A stretch of 64,000 nucleotides of DNA from Apteryx mantelli (Eukaryota > Chordata > Aves > Apterygiformes > Apterygidae). The notes below the pieces were generated by a model that worked only from the letters and a program-made list of their open reading frames with translations, did no database searches and had not been told where the DNA came from. The stretch's first letter is position 1; each line of letters starts with the position of its first letter. Below are positions 24,386 through 35,100 of this stretch, one piece after another. Location of the stretch: the NCBI RefSeq assembly GCF_036417845.1, contig NC_090020.1, positions 31,356,425 to 31,420,424 of the forward strand. Reading direction: 5' to 3'. The translations under genes and the position numbers were made by a program.

Positions 24386-27300
24386 CTGTTAATTTCTTTA
24401 ATGCAAAAGGATTGATATTTTTAGACTAATAGCGCTAAATATGATCTATTCCTTAGGTAGAACTCTTCAGTTAGGCTATGAGCCTTTTCCCTAACAAACT
24501 GATAAAGTTCTGTTGTCCTGTCCATGTTAGCTTTAAATTAAAAAGAAATGGTTAGAATGCAAACATGCTTAACTCGTAACACCGCAACAGTTATAAAATT
24601 AAAATGATACTTTATTGTGAACGTCCTGGACCCTGATAAACCAATGTTCTGGCATGTAGTTATACTTGTTTTCTGAATCTAGTCTGTTTGCTGGAGTATG
24701 GATTAATACAGTGTTATGGACTACAGCTAATTTAGAGTTTTAAGTATCTTCTCAATGTGTGGAGTATCCTTAACTTGCTTCAATGGAAGTAGGCAATGCC
24801 TACCATATAGCAGGTATGGTAATAAAGAGAATGACAAGCTTTCAAGCCTCACTAAAAGAAGAATTGGAAAGAAAAAGAGAATGGAATAGAAAATACACTC
24901 CTGTAAAATGCTGGGAATGTAACATTTGTCTTTACCACATACAATAAGATACAACCAGAGACAGCTGCAATGGGAAAAAAGCAAGACAGGACTGGTGACA
25001 AAACATAAACAAGTTCTCAATCCCAGCTGAGAAGGTTAAAAGCATTGAGACTTGGAAGAAAAAGAAATTTCACAATGTAAGGTAAGGACCCAAAGAAAAT
25101 GAGAATGAAAGAACCTAGCAAACCCCTGCGAGCAATGCTAATCATAGGCAGAAAAGTGAAGATCTCTTACAGGGAGGAAATTCTCTAAATGTAAACACCT
25201 GCTTCAAGAAGCCATTTTTAAAGTAAGTGTGCGAATGAAGTCGAAGAGTCATCTACTGATGATTAGTCGCATGGCAGAAGAGGCTAGTCTCCTCTTTGCT
25301 TTTGTCAGTGGAAGAAACCTACAGAACTCCTGAACTGGAGCCCACCTCACCCCGGTGAGCAGTCTGCTCCCTGCAGCACCCACCTCCCAGGTTTGCTGCT
25401 CCCTGAGACTCCCTGCTCCCGGGTTTGCTGCTCTGAGAGGCACCATGTCTTTCTGCACAGATGTTGGCAGCTGCCTAAGCAACTGTGGGCATTGGGGGCT
25501 TGAGCAGACCTTACCAACCAGTGTTCACCTGTGTGCTCAATGCTTTTTTATGACTTAATAGCTACCAGCATAGCTGCTACTTAGCGTAGCTATGTGTGCA
25601 CAGCTATTATTTTCTTGGGCACTTTGTCTCCCTCTCCCCTTAACTGGCAATGACTGGCCTGGGCAGCAGTGCCATTTTATAAAATAAGCAACTGAATTGC
25701 TGACAGCTGGCATGCAAAAGCACCTGGGTGCATGAGGGGAGAATGGCCCATCTCAGGTGAACTCTGGTTGACTTTAAAACACTCTCTATACTGGAATGAT
25801 CACATACCTCTGCTCTCCCATTTCTCTCTCCCCCAGCCTACTTACTATGACACTAGCAAGGTTAAATTCAAATATGCCAGTCTGCCTGTTTGAATGGCAA
25901 AACAAGTTCTGGGTCCCTTTAGACTTCCTCAGAACCTGCATCCCCAAATCACAGGCAGACAAGAAAGCTTCATCAGTTACTGTGTTTGCAAGCAAATGGT
26001 ATAGCCCACCTTTTTCTCTCTTTTTCCTCTCTCCCTCCCTCCCTGCCCTTAAAAGAATATCCAGGCAATGTTATTGCTAAGGGCCACCTTTGCCTAGGAA
26101 CCTTTAACTCACCATTGTTTGGAGTAACCAGCACAGCTGGTAAGAATGAAACTCCTGTTTGTGCCTACCTGGCCCGAATCTCCCTCATGAAAGCATTCAC
26201 TAAACTTTGAAAAGCTTAAATTGAAGAAGTCATATGATTTCTAGCTACTTACTAGCACAGGTCTGGCTCAGACCTTTCTCCCCTTTTGCTAGAAAGCAGT
26301 GGTGGGTAGCCTGCTGCTGCCTTGTGTTGCCTGATTCAGCCCTGTTTTAGTCCCTTCCTCTCTGCTTAGGCAATCTGTATGCCCCAGTAAACTCCTAGCT
26401 GACTCTATAGCCAACTATACTTATTTAAGTGCTTATGTTTAGCCTCTGCTATTGACAGGTTTTCACTAAGTCAAACAGCAAGTTAGAAGGGAGCCAGAAA
26501 AGAAGCTGCTACACTTTTCTCTCAATCCCCATCTCTTGCTGTTACATATAGTCAGCACTGATAGACAGAGGAGACATAACTGCTCTTGAGTTATTGCCAG
26601 ATATAACTAACTGGAGATCATCTTAATCATCCCAAAGCTTTAATACCCCCACAACTTTTTTCAGTTATGGCATGTGAAGTTATCTTAACAATGAACTTCT
26701 ATCCAATTAGATGACACTAGAAGATTAAAAACTCTTTGTAAAACACTGACATGGTGTTTAGCAAGCAAGAAATGCTTATACATACTAATGAAGTAATAGT
26801 TGGGATAAGATTAACAGGTTTTAAATAGTGACTAACATGTCAAAGTGAAGCTGATAAGTGCTTAAATAGATGGAAAATTATTTGTATTATTTCCCAAAGA
26901 CAGATAACTCATTCTGAGGTGTACTTGAATGTACCATGTTACTGTGAACCTTTACTGCAGTTCTAGTGAGATGTTTACATGGACTCTGGAAAGCCTAGCA
27001 TTCAGATTTTGGAAATGTTGAGTCTTATTGATATGCTTTTGTTGTTGTTGTTGTTTCAAATCAATGCTAAGACAGCAAAATTCTAGAAAATTTCATCTTT
27101 CAAATGTCATTTTTAAGTGCAATGTAGTTCAGCAAACAGATGCTCCAACTTTCAGCTCACAGCTTCCTGTCTTGCTTTTATATAGTGCCTAGCAAGGTAC
27201 ACACCCAGTCTTGACATAAATGTCCAGACACTAATGTAATACACATGAGAGATGACTACAAAGAGAATCTGAAAAGTTTAAAGAGCAGTAAAAAGGCAGC

Positions 27301-30300
27301 ATTATTTAGCTTCACAGAGGCTGGAAAAGAAGCATTTCTCTTTGCTCCCTGGCACTTCTAGGATCATCAGACCTCACATAGCATAGATGTCTATTAACCT
27401 GAACAGGGAAGTCACTCTGGGGACTTTCAGGAGAATTGCAGCTGTTTATCTGAGGGAGCAATTGGTTCACTTAGCCATATCTAAAGTATTATGCTTATTA
27501 ACTGATATAATGCAAAGCAATCATTTTTCTCTGTCTTTTCTTAGATGGATCTGAGGTTGTCATCACCCAGGAAGCATGTGCAGAGTTAGGAAAACAGTAT
27601 CTGCAAACCTGTATCTCAGTCTATAACAAACTTCCCTAATATTATAATAAGTTTTCAAGTATCTGGAGACTACATTTATTTTTAATATCTGTATCTTGAT
27701 GAAGAATAAATCTTTGCTAGTTTTGTTTTGCCTTCTTGGGCCACATGAACAACCTCTCAGTATGTTCATTTTTGTGCCCCTGTGGTTTTTTCCTCTCTGA
27801 GGGATATGCTTTCACTATAAAAGCAGCAGCATTTCCCCCAGTCCTAATACTGCTTTGAGGTGCTGCAATGCACTTCTTCCATGGACACAAGCATCTACAA
27901 AGGCTGCTGGGACAGTACTTGCCCAAGACCTAAGCTGAGCAGGGGAATGATACTCTACAAGTATCTACAAGTACTCTGCTCTTCAGTACCCTTTAAATCC
28001 TGAAGCATTGCTAAAGATACATTAGTTTCAGCTGATCTGTGGAACAGATGTTAATAAAAAGGATTTTTTAAAAACATATTGTCTCATGGACTTGCATTGA
28101 TATTAAAGCCATGAAGATGACAATGCATGTGAGTTTGAGATGTCAGTGGGAGAGATGATTTTATGGCTAATAAAACTTCACACATTTGTATTAGTTATTT
28201 TATACTGGCATTAAAACAGGAAGCAAAATCAACTGTGCGTGCCAAATACACCTGTATGTCAAAGACAGCAGCTGTTGTTACTTTCTCTTTAAAAGTCAAT
28301 GTTGAGTTTTCCAAGGCTGGTCTTAAAAACATTTTATCTCACAAAAAAATCAACTTAAGACTCTTAAAAACCATAAATTTACATTTTAATTAATTAACTA
28401 AAATAAGTCTTAAAAAATAAACTTAAGACTCTGCTTATGCTGTGTTCTGGACTCCTCCATTCAGGCCAGCCAGAGGCACAGGCATCCCTTCTAGTATTGC
28501 TGAGTCTGGCTGCTGGGCTCTGTGCATCCTATAGATCCTATCGGTAGGGTTGAGTGGGACACAAAAACAGGAAAGGAGAAACAAAACATTGTCTCTCCTA
28601 TGAGATGGTAGTATAAAAGCAGTACATTTTATGAAACGGAATAGCATCAATGCTTCTGTTTCCATGTCCCATTTCTGGTAACCAGCATCCTTCAACCACA
28701 AACTCAGAACAGGAAATCTCAGTCCAGTATCACAACAGCAGCCAACTGAAGTGAACTGAAATATCCTCCTGTGTGAAAAGGTCTGCAAGTTGCATTGAAA
28801 GACTCCAGCCTATGTTCTCACACTGCCATTTAAAAAAATGCTTATTATGTAAAACATTTTGTGATCTAGCATTTTGTGGTTTCATGTTCCTTAATACAAG
28901 ACATTGGATGGTTTGAGCTTTATCAGCACTAGTGCTGTAAGTGAGTGACTTTTTCTTGTATTTACAGCATATATCCTTAACATGTCTTTCTTTTTCTTCC
29001 TCCCCTCTCTACCCATTCTCTCTGAAAGAGCACTCTGGTATTCTCTGGGATAAATATCATCATTTATTGATAAATCTATTAACTGTCTAGTTATACATAG
29101 TATCTGGAGGTCATGTTGCTTTTAGTATAAGCCATCAAGAAATTTGCCCAGTGCTGAGAAAAACATACCCAGGCACACACCAAAGAAAAATAATCCACAC
29201 CTTCGTGCAGATTATGTTCATTTTGAATCTTTCTTTGTTCTGTGGAGAGTAGAGAGAATTATGATTAATATTTTTCACCTGTCCCATTTTTTTTAGTTGT
29301 AGTCTTAGCTTTGAATTTCCTGAGTTTCAAATGGCTGTTTTAAACAAGTACTCTATTCCTGTTAATTTCATTTATCTTTTCTTTTTGATAACATACTGTT
29401 GATTGACAGGTCTTATGTATCCACACCTTTCTATGAAGCTGTGTAACTAGAAGCCTATAGATTCAAGTGGAAAATGATACATGTGGAGACCAAAGACATC
29501 AGAACCAATCAACAGCCAACAGTGATCAATCAAACATTATTGAGCTTTCATATCTGTGATTTACCAAAGAAATTTTTAAAAGGCTATTTGAAAATCAAGT
29601 TAATTCAGCTCTACTGGATAATAGCAGCCAGACAAAACAAAATGTTCTTTGTCTCGTTATACCCAACTGCAGTGTGAGACCTCCTTGCACTATCTCATTG
29701 TTATTTTGTAGACTTGAAATAGATTGACCTTTCACAATCCTTGTTAGTCTTATTTCAGCTCCATAAGTAAGCCTCATATAAATGATACTTTAAGAAAAGG
29801 CACGTAATCCATAACCTTTAGAAAGTTAACATTTAAATCTATATCTCTTAATGTGACGTAAAATTATTTTTGTTTCACATTTTTGTCTTCTCTAAAATGG
29901 TGAAATTGGTATGCTCTCTGGTGCCTGTTGGCAATCAACATTAACACTGATGGGAAGCAAACAGCCATCTCACTTTCCCCATGCCAGGTGTTCACTAATT
30001 GTAAAACTGAATAATGGATAATAACACATCCTAGTGTATTTATCAATCCACATATCTTTTTACAATGCAAAAGAGGTCATTTGAGACTCTGTGCAGGTTT
30101 TTTCAGCTCTTCCTATTCATTAACAAGGAGTTGCCTGCAAAGGCTGCTGAACGAAAAAGAGGCCACATTACCTGGAAACAATAATGGAGTGCAATACCGC
30201 ATAAAATAGTAATTAGGTTTGACCAAGGCCAGCATACAGTTGCTATAATCAGTATCACTCAGAATTAATTTCACACTTTTGAAAGGATAGGAGGTGAGAT

Positions 30301-31045
30301 TGATTTAATGGTGACCAAAGCTACCCTTTTTCCCATGAACTCCAAACCTTTGGAAGAAGAGGGGAAAAAAGAGAGAGAGATGATCATCATATTATTAGCA
30401 CCAGTGTTAGCAGCCTTGTCCCTTTAAAGAAACAATGCATTGCCATTTTAATGAGCTCTAAGGGAACAATAATAGGATAATTATCTTCTGAATCCACAGA
30501 CTTTGTATTGCCCATTAGATTTTTAAAGCTAAAAACAAAATTAAAACATTAAAAATATATTTTTATCCCTTCATAAACTTCACATAGAAAACAAGAATAA
30601 AGTACATGAAGAATGGCATTCAAGTACTTAAAGAACTACATTGCAGCAGAACAGTAAACAAAGAAGTGGGAAATTTATCTAATTTGAAAGCACTTGGTAG
30701 CCAGTTAAGCTGCCCATTTTACTTTGCTTATTTATTTCAAACGAAAAAATTTCCCATGCCAAACTAGCTTTCCATCACTGTTTGACAACACTGTATTAAT
30801 TCTGATCCTTGATTTTCTGCTTAAGTAATAATAAACTTCCTCTTTTCAAACAGCGGAAAAACAGCTGACCAGTAATATCCTAGAAAAAATGTTGTGCAGA
30901 TTCTTAAAAATTCCTCATGGGGAACAACGTATTTTTAACATTTCTCGCTGAAAGCTGAGGGAAGTTTGTGTGAGAGAGGCAGGAAGATGGAGTGCGTTTT
31001 GGTTTTAAAGCTATTGCGGGATAATGGTCTGTGATTATCCGTGAT
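24386..31045. other. AT-rich non-coding DNA; parts look conserved
   Basis: I see no supported gene. A C/T-rich stretch lies at about 26010-26050 and a (GTT)5 run at 27041-27055. At 27525-27544 a pyrimidine tract ending in TTAG is followed by 31 open codons to a TAA at 27637-27639, and an AATAAA occurs at about 27704. This could be a terminal exon but is not supported further. Around 30200-30900 the sequence (short homeodomain-like TAAT words, few mononucleotide runs) resembles vertebrate conserved non-coding DNA; this is an impression, not a measurement. Confidence 0.4.
27041..27055 (+). repeat. (GTT)5 microsatellite
   Basis: Five perfect GTT units follow a T-run. It is short and probably neutral. 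Confidence 0.9.
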
Positions 31046-31455
31046 CCTCCCTGCCGTGGGGTGAACAGCGGATACAAAGGGCGATTTGGGGCCTGATGCC
31101 CGTGCCGGCGAGGGGCGAGGCGCAGGTCCCACCGCTCGCATTGCTCACCCAGAAGGACACTGGGGCGAGGCGGGAGTCTCGCAGCCTCGTGGTGTTGACA
31201 GGGGCAAGGCAAGTAAAGGCCGGCAGCCATTGACACCCGCTGCTGAGCTCGACGGGGACCGAACATCCCACAGGGTTTGACTCGGCCCCCCCTCGCCAAG
31301 AGTATAAATTCGGCGCATGAACGTTCCTCCATGTGGAGGATGAGAACACCAACCTACGGACGGGTCGACGGGCCCGTACCTCTCTCCTCCCCAAAACAGG
31401 GACGCCTTTTTGGTGAGGTTTGCACCTCCGACAACATCGGACGTTACCCTGGGAA
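31046..31455. promoter_or_regulatory. isolated CpG island with TATA-like box
   Basis: I count about 33 CpG in roughly 410 bp, at about 58-60 percent G+C, giving an observed/expected ratio near 0.85-0.9. The flanking kilobases have only scattered CpG. A TATA-like TATAAATT sits at 31303-31310 on the plus strand, just after a C-rich/CpG-rich segment, and GAACGTTC, a perfect 8-bp palindrome, follows at 31319-31326. Such islands in birds normally mark promoters or developmental regulatory DNA. Open frames of 142 and 168 codons on the minus strand overlap the island in different frames, and shorter ones lie on the plus strand. They are expected from the low stop-codon density in GC-rich DNA and show no recognisable domain. 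An LTR origin is possible, but no paired LTR or polyadenylation signal was seen. No coding gene is called. Confidence 0.6.
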
Positions 31456-33515
31456 AAATACCATTGGTGAAAGTGCTTAATTATCAGTTTGAGCTCAGAA
31501 AAAGTAGAATTGGTTGCAGTAAGTGCATTTATCACTGGCAATCCTGAACCTGTTGATCTGTCGCTTTAATAAATTGTCTGTTTTGGTCAACTTTGCGAAC
31601 CTGACTCAGTGAAAGCCCTTTTGAGGAGGGCTCTGGCAGGCAAACGTTGATTACCCCTTGTCCTGCCTTCATGTGACAGTAACAGCTATGGAACTATTAT
31701 ATTACATCTGGTATCTGTTTGTCTCTTTTCTTTCTCTTTTTCAGCCTCTTTGCCAAGTGACTGCTAATAAATAGATTTAACCTGTGCCATCTGTTGTTAT
31801 ACTGTAGACCCATCCACAGCAGCCTCCTGTTTACTATAGCATTACACTTAATCAATTTTCTTTCACCGATGATGTTTAAAAATACACACATCCAGGTGAA
31901 CCAGATAATTTCAAATCACTGTTAAGATGCAGAGAGCACCTCCTCATGCATATGTTATACTATGTTTTATTTTATCAGCCAGATCCAGTTAGTGTTGGAG
32001 TACATCTTAGCTGTATCTGTTTAAGAGAGGCTATTTATTAATGTACCTTACTGGAAAGGGCAGGGAAAGCCCTATATGCTTTAAAACAGCTGATTAAGTA
32101 ATTGAAGATTAGATCATTTTGCTTTGCCTCTAGGTCTCTTCCATGATTAGATTTCTCCCTTGCTTCTCAGCAGTTGTATTTGCTAGGGGCCAAATACCTG
32201 CTGTCACTGCAGTTTACGACAGAGTAATATCGACTTCAATGAAAACAGGAACTCGTAGCACTAAATTTTCTTTTGCTGAGCAGAATAATACATTGTGGCT
32301 TTGTCATCACCTTTTCATCCTCCCTGTGGCAGCAGGAGCCCTGTAGATAGCAGTTTATTTAAGGCAATGTGCTAGCACTGACAATGGATCTATCTTGCTC
32401 TTTTATAAACGAGGGTCAGTTGCAAATGAATAAACGCACCTTTATTTTTCCAAACAGAAACAAAACTGCTTTTCAGAACTACAGCTACCTGTGTGATGAA
32501 ACACAGCTATGCTCTTGTTTGGCAAATCATTAAATACTGCATAGAAATCATTTGGGCTAACTGTTGCCATTATGACTTCAAAATGGTTTTAGATCATTTT
32601 AACAACAAGTGCTGCAAGTTTCTAAAATGGTGTTTTTTTCAACCCTGCTATTAAAATAATCTATTTAATTTGGTCAATGGCTTGAAATCTGGGTGTCTAA
32701 GTATGCCATTTTTCTTAAAAGAAATTGAATAAATCAGGCCTAGTTTTAAGAAGTCCCAAGTACTCACACAAATCAGTGAAGTCAATGGGAAATGCAAGTT
32801 CAAAGCGCTATTAAACAAAGAAAATCAAGACACGAGTTTGGCAAATTCTTTTTTTCCTACCTTTGGGGTGAGAATGCCTTAAGGAAGTAATGCTTTCTAG
32901 CTCCTGCTCATTTCAGGGATGAGAACTGACCACCAAGAGATTCAGTGAAAGGACTTGAAAAGGTGATGAGAACAAGGAATAACCTTATGCCGCAGCAGAT
33001 TTTGTCTTGTTTGTCTTTATGCACTTCTGTGCTTGTGGAAGTGGAGAGGTTAGCTGGGTGTCATGTTATTTAACTGCTAAATAATGAGTTTTTTTCTGTA
33101 AAATCTATGCTTCTCTTAAATAGCTTGTTGTTCTTTAGACAGTCAGAGAATAACAGTTCTAAAGCCAATAACATCAATTTGACATGACAACTTTTACTTA
33201 AGGCCTGCATTTTAACATGTAAATTGATATTTAAAGCCCCATCCAAAAATAGTGTTACATCAGTAAATATTGGTTTAAATAGAAACATCTGTATATTATT
33301 TTCCTTTGATCTTCATTTTAACATCCACAGTGTCCTGGCTAGCACTTAAAATCAATTCTATTAAGAGTGATATAGGTTTTGCCCTGCATTTCTATTTCTT
33401 GTCCTTTTATTTAGTACTATATTTTATCAGGAAGGAAACATGATTTTTATTTAATTATTTAGGGATGTATTTTACAGGTTGATGGTGAATTTACAAAGGC
33501 CAAAATATTGTACAA
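31456..33515. other. non-coding DNA with conserved-like texture
   Basis: No exon is supported. The block about 31900-32900 has balanced word composition and several TAAT/ATTA and GATTA cores typical of vertebrate enhancers. It also carries faint traces of ancient repeats (see 32183-32250; tcagtgaagtcaatgggaaatgc near 32773-32795 is another). Conservation cannot be measured here. Confidence 0.35.
32183..32250 (+). repeat. possible remnant of an ancient amniote repeat
   Basis: aggggccaaatacctgctgtcactgcagtttacgacagagtaatatcgacttcaatg resembles the reptile/bird repeat half-unit with 'gggccaaattctgctctcagttacaccagtgtaaatccggagtaactccattgacttcaatgg'. The match is partial and recalled, not aligned. 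If right, an old repeat lies within DNA that looks conserved. Confidence 0.3.
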
Positions 33516-33537
33516 ACAAGTGCTTGTAAGCACTTGT
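33516..33537. repeat. perfect 10-bp inverted repeat with 2-nt loop
   Basis: The arm acaagtgctt at 33516-33525, loop gt, and arm aagcacttgt at 33528-33537 are perfectly complementary. It lies 14 bp outside the 3' end of the minus-strand CR1 copy at 33552-33735. Confidence 0.8.
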
Positions 33538-33551
33538 CTGTGTACCAAGTA

Positions 33552-33735
33552 TGATCTCAGAACCACAGAATGGCTGAGGTTGGCAGGAATCTCTGGAGAT
33601 TGTCTGGTCTAACCCCTGCTGAGGCACGGTCACCTAGAGCAGGTTGCCCAGGACCATGTCCAGTCAGATTTTGAATATCTCCAAGGATGGAGACTCCACA
33701 GACCCTCTGGGCAATACACACAGACCTTCACCTGC
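33552..33735 (-). mobile_element. short CR1 3'-end copy
   Basis: Read on the minus strand this is the CR1 3' terminus. It runs from the end of ORF2 (gagatattcaaaatctgact, about 33680-33661 reversed, equivalent to the 'SLEIFK' region) through the 3' UTR phrase for 'gatctccagaggtcccttccaacctcaaccattctgtgat', seen here diverged at 33561-33605. It aligns with 40120-40290 of the plus-strand copy in this window. It is severely 5'-truncated, typical of CR1 insertion. Confidence 0.9.
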
Positions 33736-34235
33736 ACGGATCTAGGGACTACAATCTCTTGACCTAGAGATTTGAAAAAGGGAGAGCTATATTTATAGAT
33801 TTTGGTTGCACAAAGGGACTTACAGATGCAGAGAAGTTCTCAGTGTTTTTAGCACTTCTGAAAATCTTACTGAATTCTTAAGTTATTCTTCCAGTTCAGC
33901 CCACAGACAAGACACTTCTTTCCCCTTTCTTAGGGTGACAGCCACCTTTCCTCTGAGCCTGTCCATTTGAGTTTTGTGTACGGAATACCATAGCTGTTCT
34001 TTTATTTTACTAGAGGTGTTCTCCCAATACTCTTAGAAAAATAAAAGCTGCTCCCTTTATATCTAAAATCTGAAGTTGTTATTATGCTAATAGAGATATG
34101 CACAGAAATTGTGCTGTTGTTAAATACCACAACCATTATTTTTTTTGTCTTTATTTAAAAAATACCCTAAGGTCTACACTGAAGACTAACTATCTACAAG
34201 GTCAGTTTTACAAGTAAGTAAAAATGAAGATGGTT
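33736..34235. other. AT-rich non-coding DNA between CR1 copies
   Basis: Nothing recognised beyond an AT-rich filler with a T-run at 34139-34146. Confidence 0.5.
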
Positions 34236-35100
34236 GATTTTCAAGGATTGTCTCCTCCAAACTCAAGAATGGTCCTCCCTGAGATGCAGGAAGTCAAGCA
34301 AAGGCTGCAGAGGCCTGCATGAATGAACAAGGAGCTTCTGACAAAACTCAAACATAAAAAGAAAGCATACAACAGGCGGAAGCAGGGTCAGTTAAATCAG
34401 GAGGAATAGAGACACTGTCCAAGTGTGCAGACTTGAGGTTAGGAAAGCCAAAGCCTACCTAGAGTTGAATCTGATGAAGGACCTGAAGGGCAGCAAGAAG
34501 GGCTTCCTGTACATCAGCAACAAAAGGAAAACTAGGGAAAAAGGGGGCCTGCTGCTGAATGGGACAGGGGACCTGGTGACAAATGACATGGAAGAGGCCA
34601 AGGTACTCAATGGCTTCTTCGCCTTAGTCCTTATTGGTAGGATTTGCCTTCAGGAGTCTCAGGCCCATGAGACTTGGAGGAATGTCTGGAGCAAGGAAAA
34701 CTTACCTTTGGTGGAAGAAGTTCATGTTAGGGAACATTTAAACAAATTGGACATACACAAGTCTATGGGCCCTGATGGGATGCACCCAAGAGTGCTGAGG
34801 GAGCTGGCCAATGTCATTGCAGAGTCACTTCTGATTATCTTTGAAAGGTCATGGCAATAGGAGGAGGTTCCTGAGGACTGGAAGCAAGCAAATGTCACTG
34901 GTATCTTCAAGAAGGAAGACTGGGAAACTACAGGCCGGTCAGCCCCACCTCAATCCCTGGGAAAGTGATGGAGCAAATCCTTCTGGAAGCCATTTCCAAA
35001 CATATTAGGGACAAGAAGGTGACTGAGAGTATTCAGCATGGATTTAGGAAGGGGAAATCATGCCTGACCAACTTACTAGTCTTCTATGACAAAATGACAC
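34236..35100 (+). mobile_element. CR1 LINE fragment (ORF2 linker to early reverse transcriptase)
   Basis: The copy begins in the ORF2 segment between endonuclease and reverse transcriptase (ctcctccaaactcaagaatgg and the 'MNKELL..KLK.KKKAY..W' region near 34260-34385). It runs into the reverse-transcriptase fingers and stops at the '[20 protein letters not shown]' position near 35098. It lacks the catalytic palm, thumb and the 3' tail. CR1 copies are normally truncated at the 5' end only, so loss of the 3' side means a later deletion or replacement. It overlaps in CR1 coordinates with the copy at 38961-40290 by about 145 bp, so the two are separate insertions. Confidence 0.9.
34423..34919 (+). 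pseudogene. CR1 ORF2 fragment, reverse-transcriptase N-terminal part
   Basis: The longest frame (34423-34860) reads [20 protein letters not shown], then [37 protein letters not shown] and [20 protein letters not shown], the recognised start of the CR1 reverse-transcriptase domain. A TAG at 34858-34860 interrupts it. The same frame continues as [18 protein letters not shown] until a frameshift near 34915-34925, after which the 'NYRPV' box appears in another frame. No catalytic aspartate box is included. Confidence 0.85.

Noticed and set aside
27525..27725. Possible last exon with AATAAA at about 27704
   Set aside because: Only 31 codons, TTAG rather than CAG acceptor, peptide not recognised; kept as a remark in the gap entry only.
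30904..31541. Minus-strand frames of 142 and 168 codons over the CpG island
   Set aside because: Long frames are expected in GC-rich DNA. The two are in different frames and neither shows a domain or splice context.
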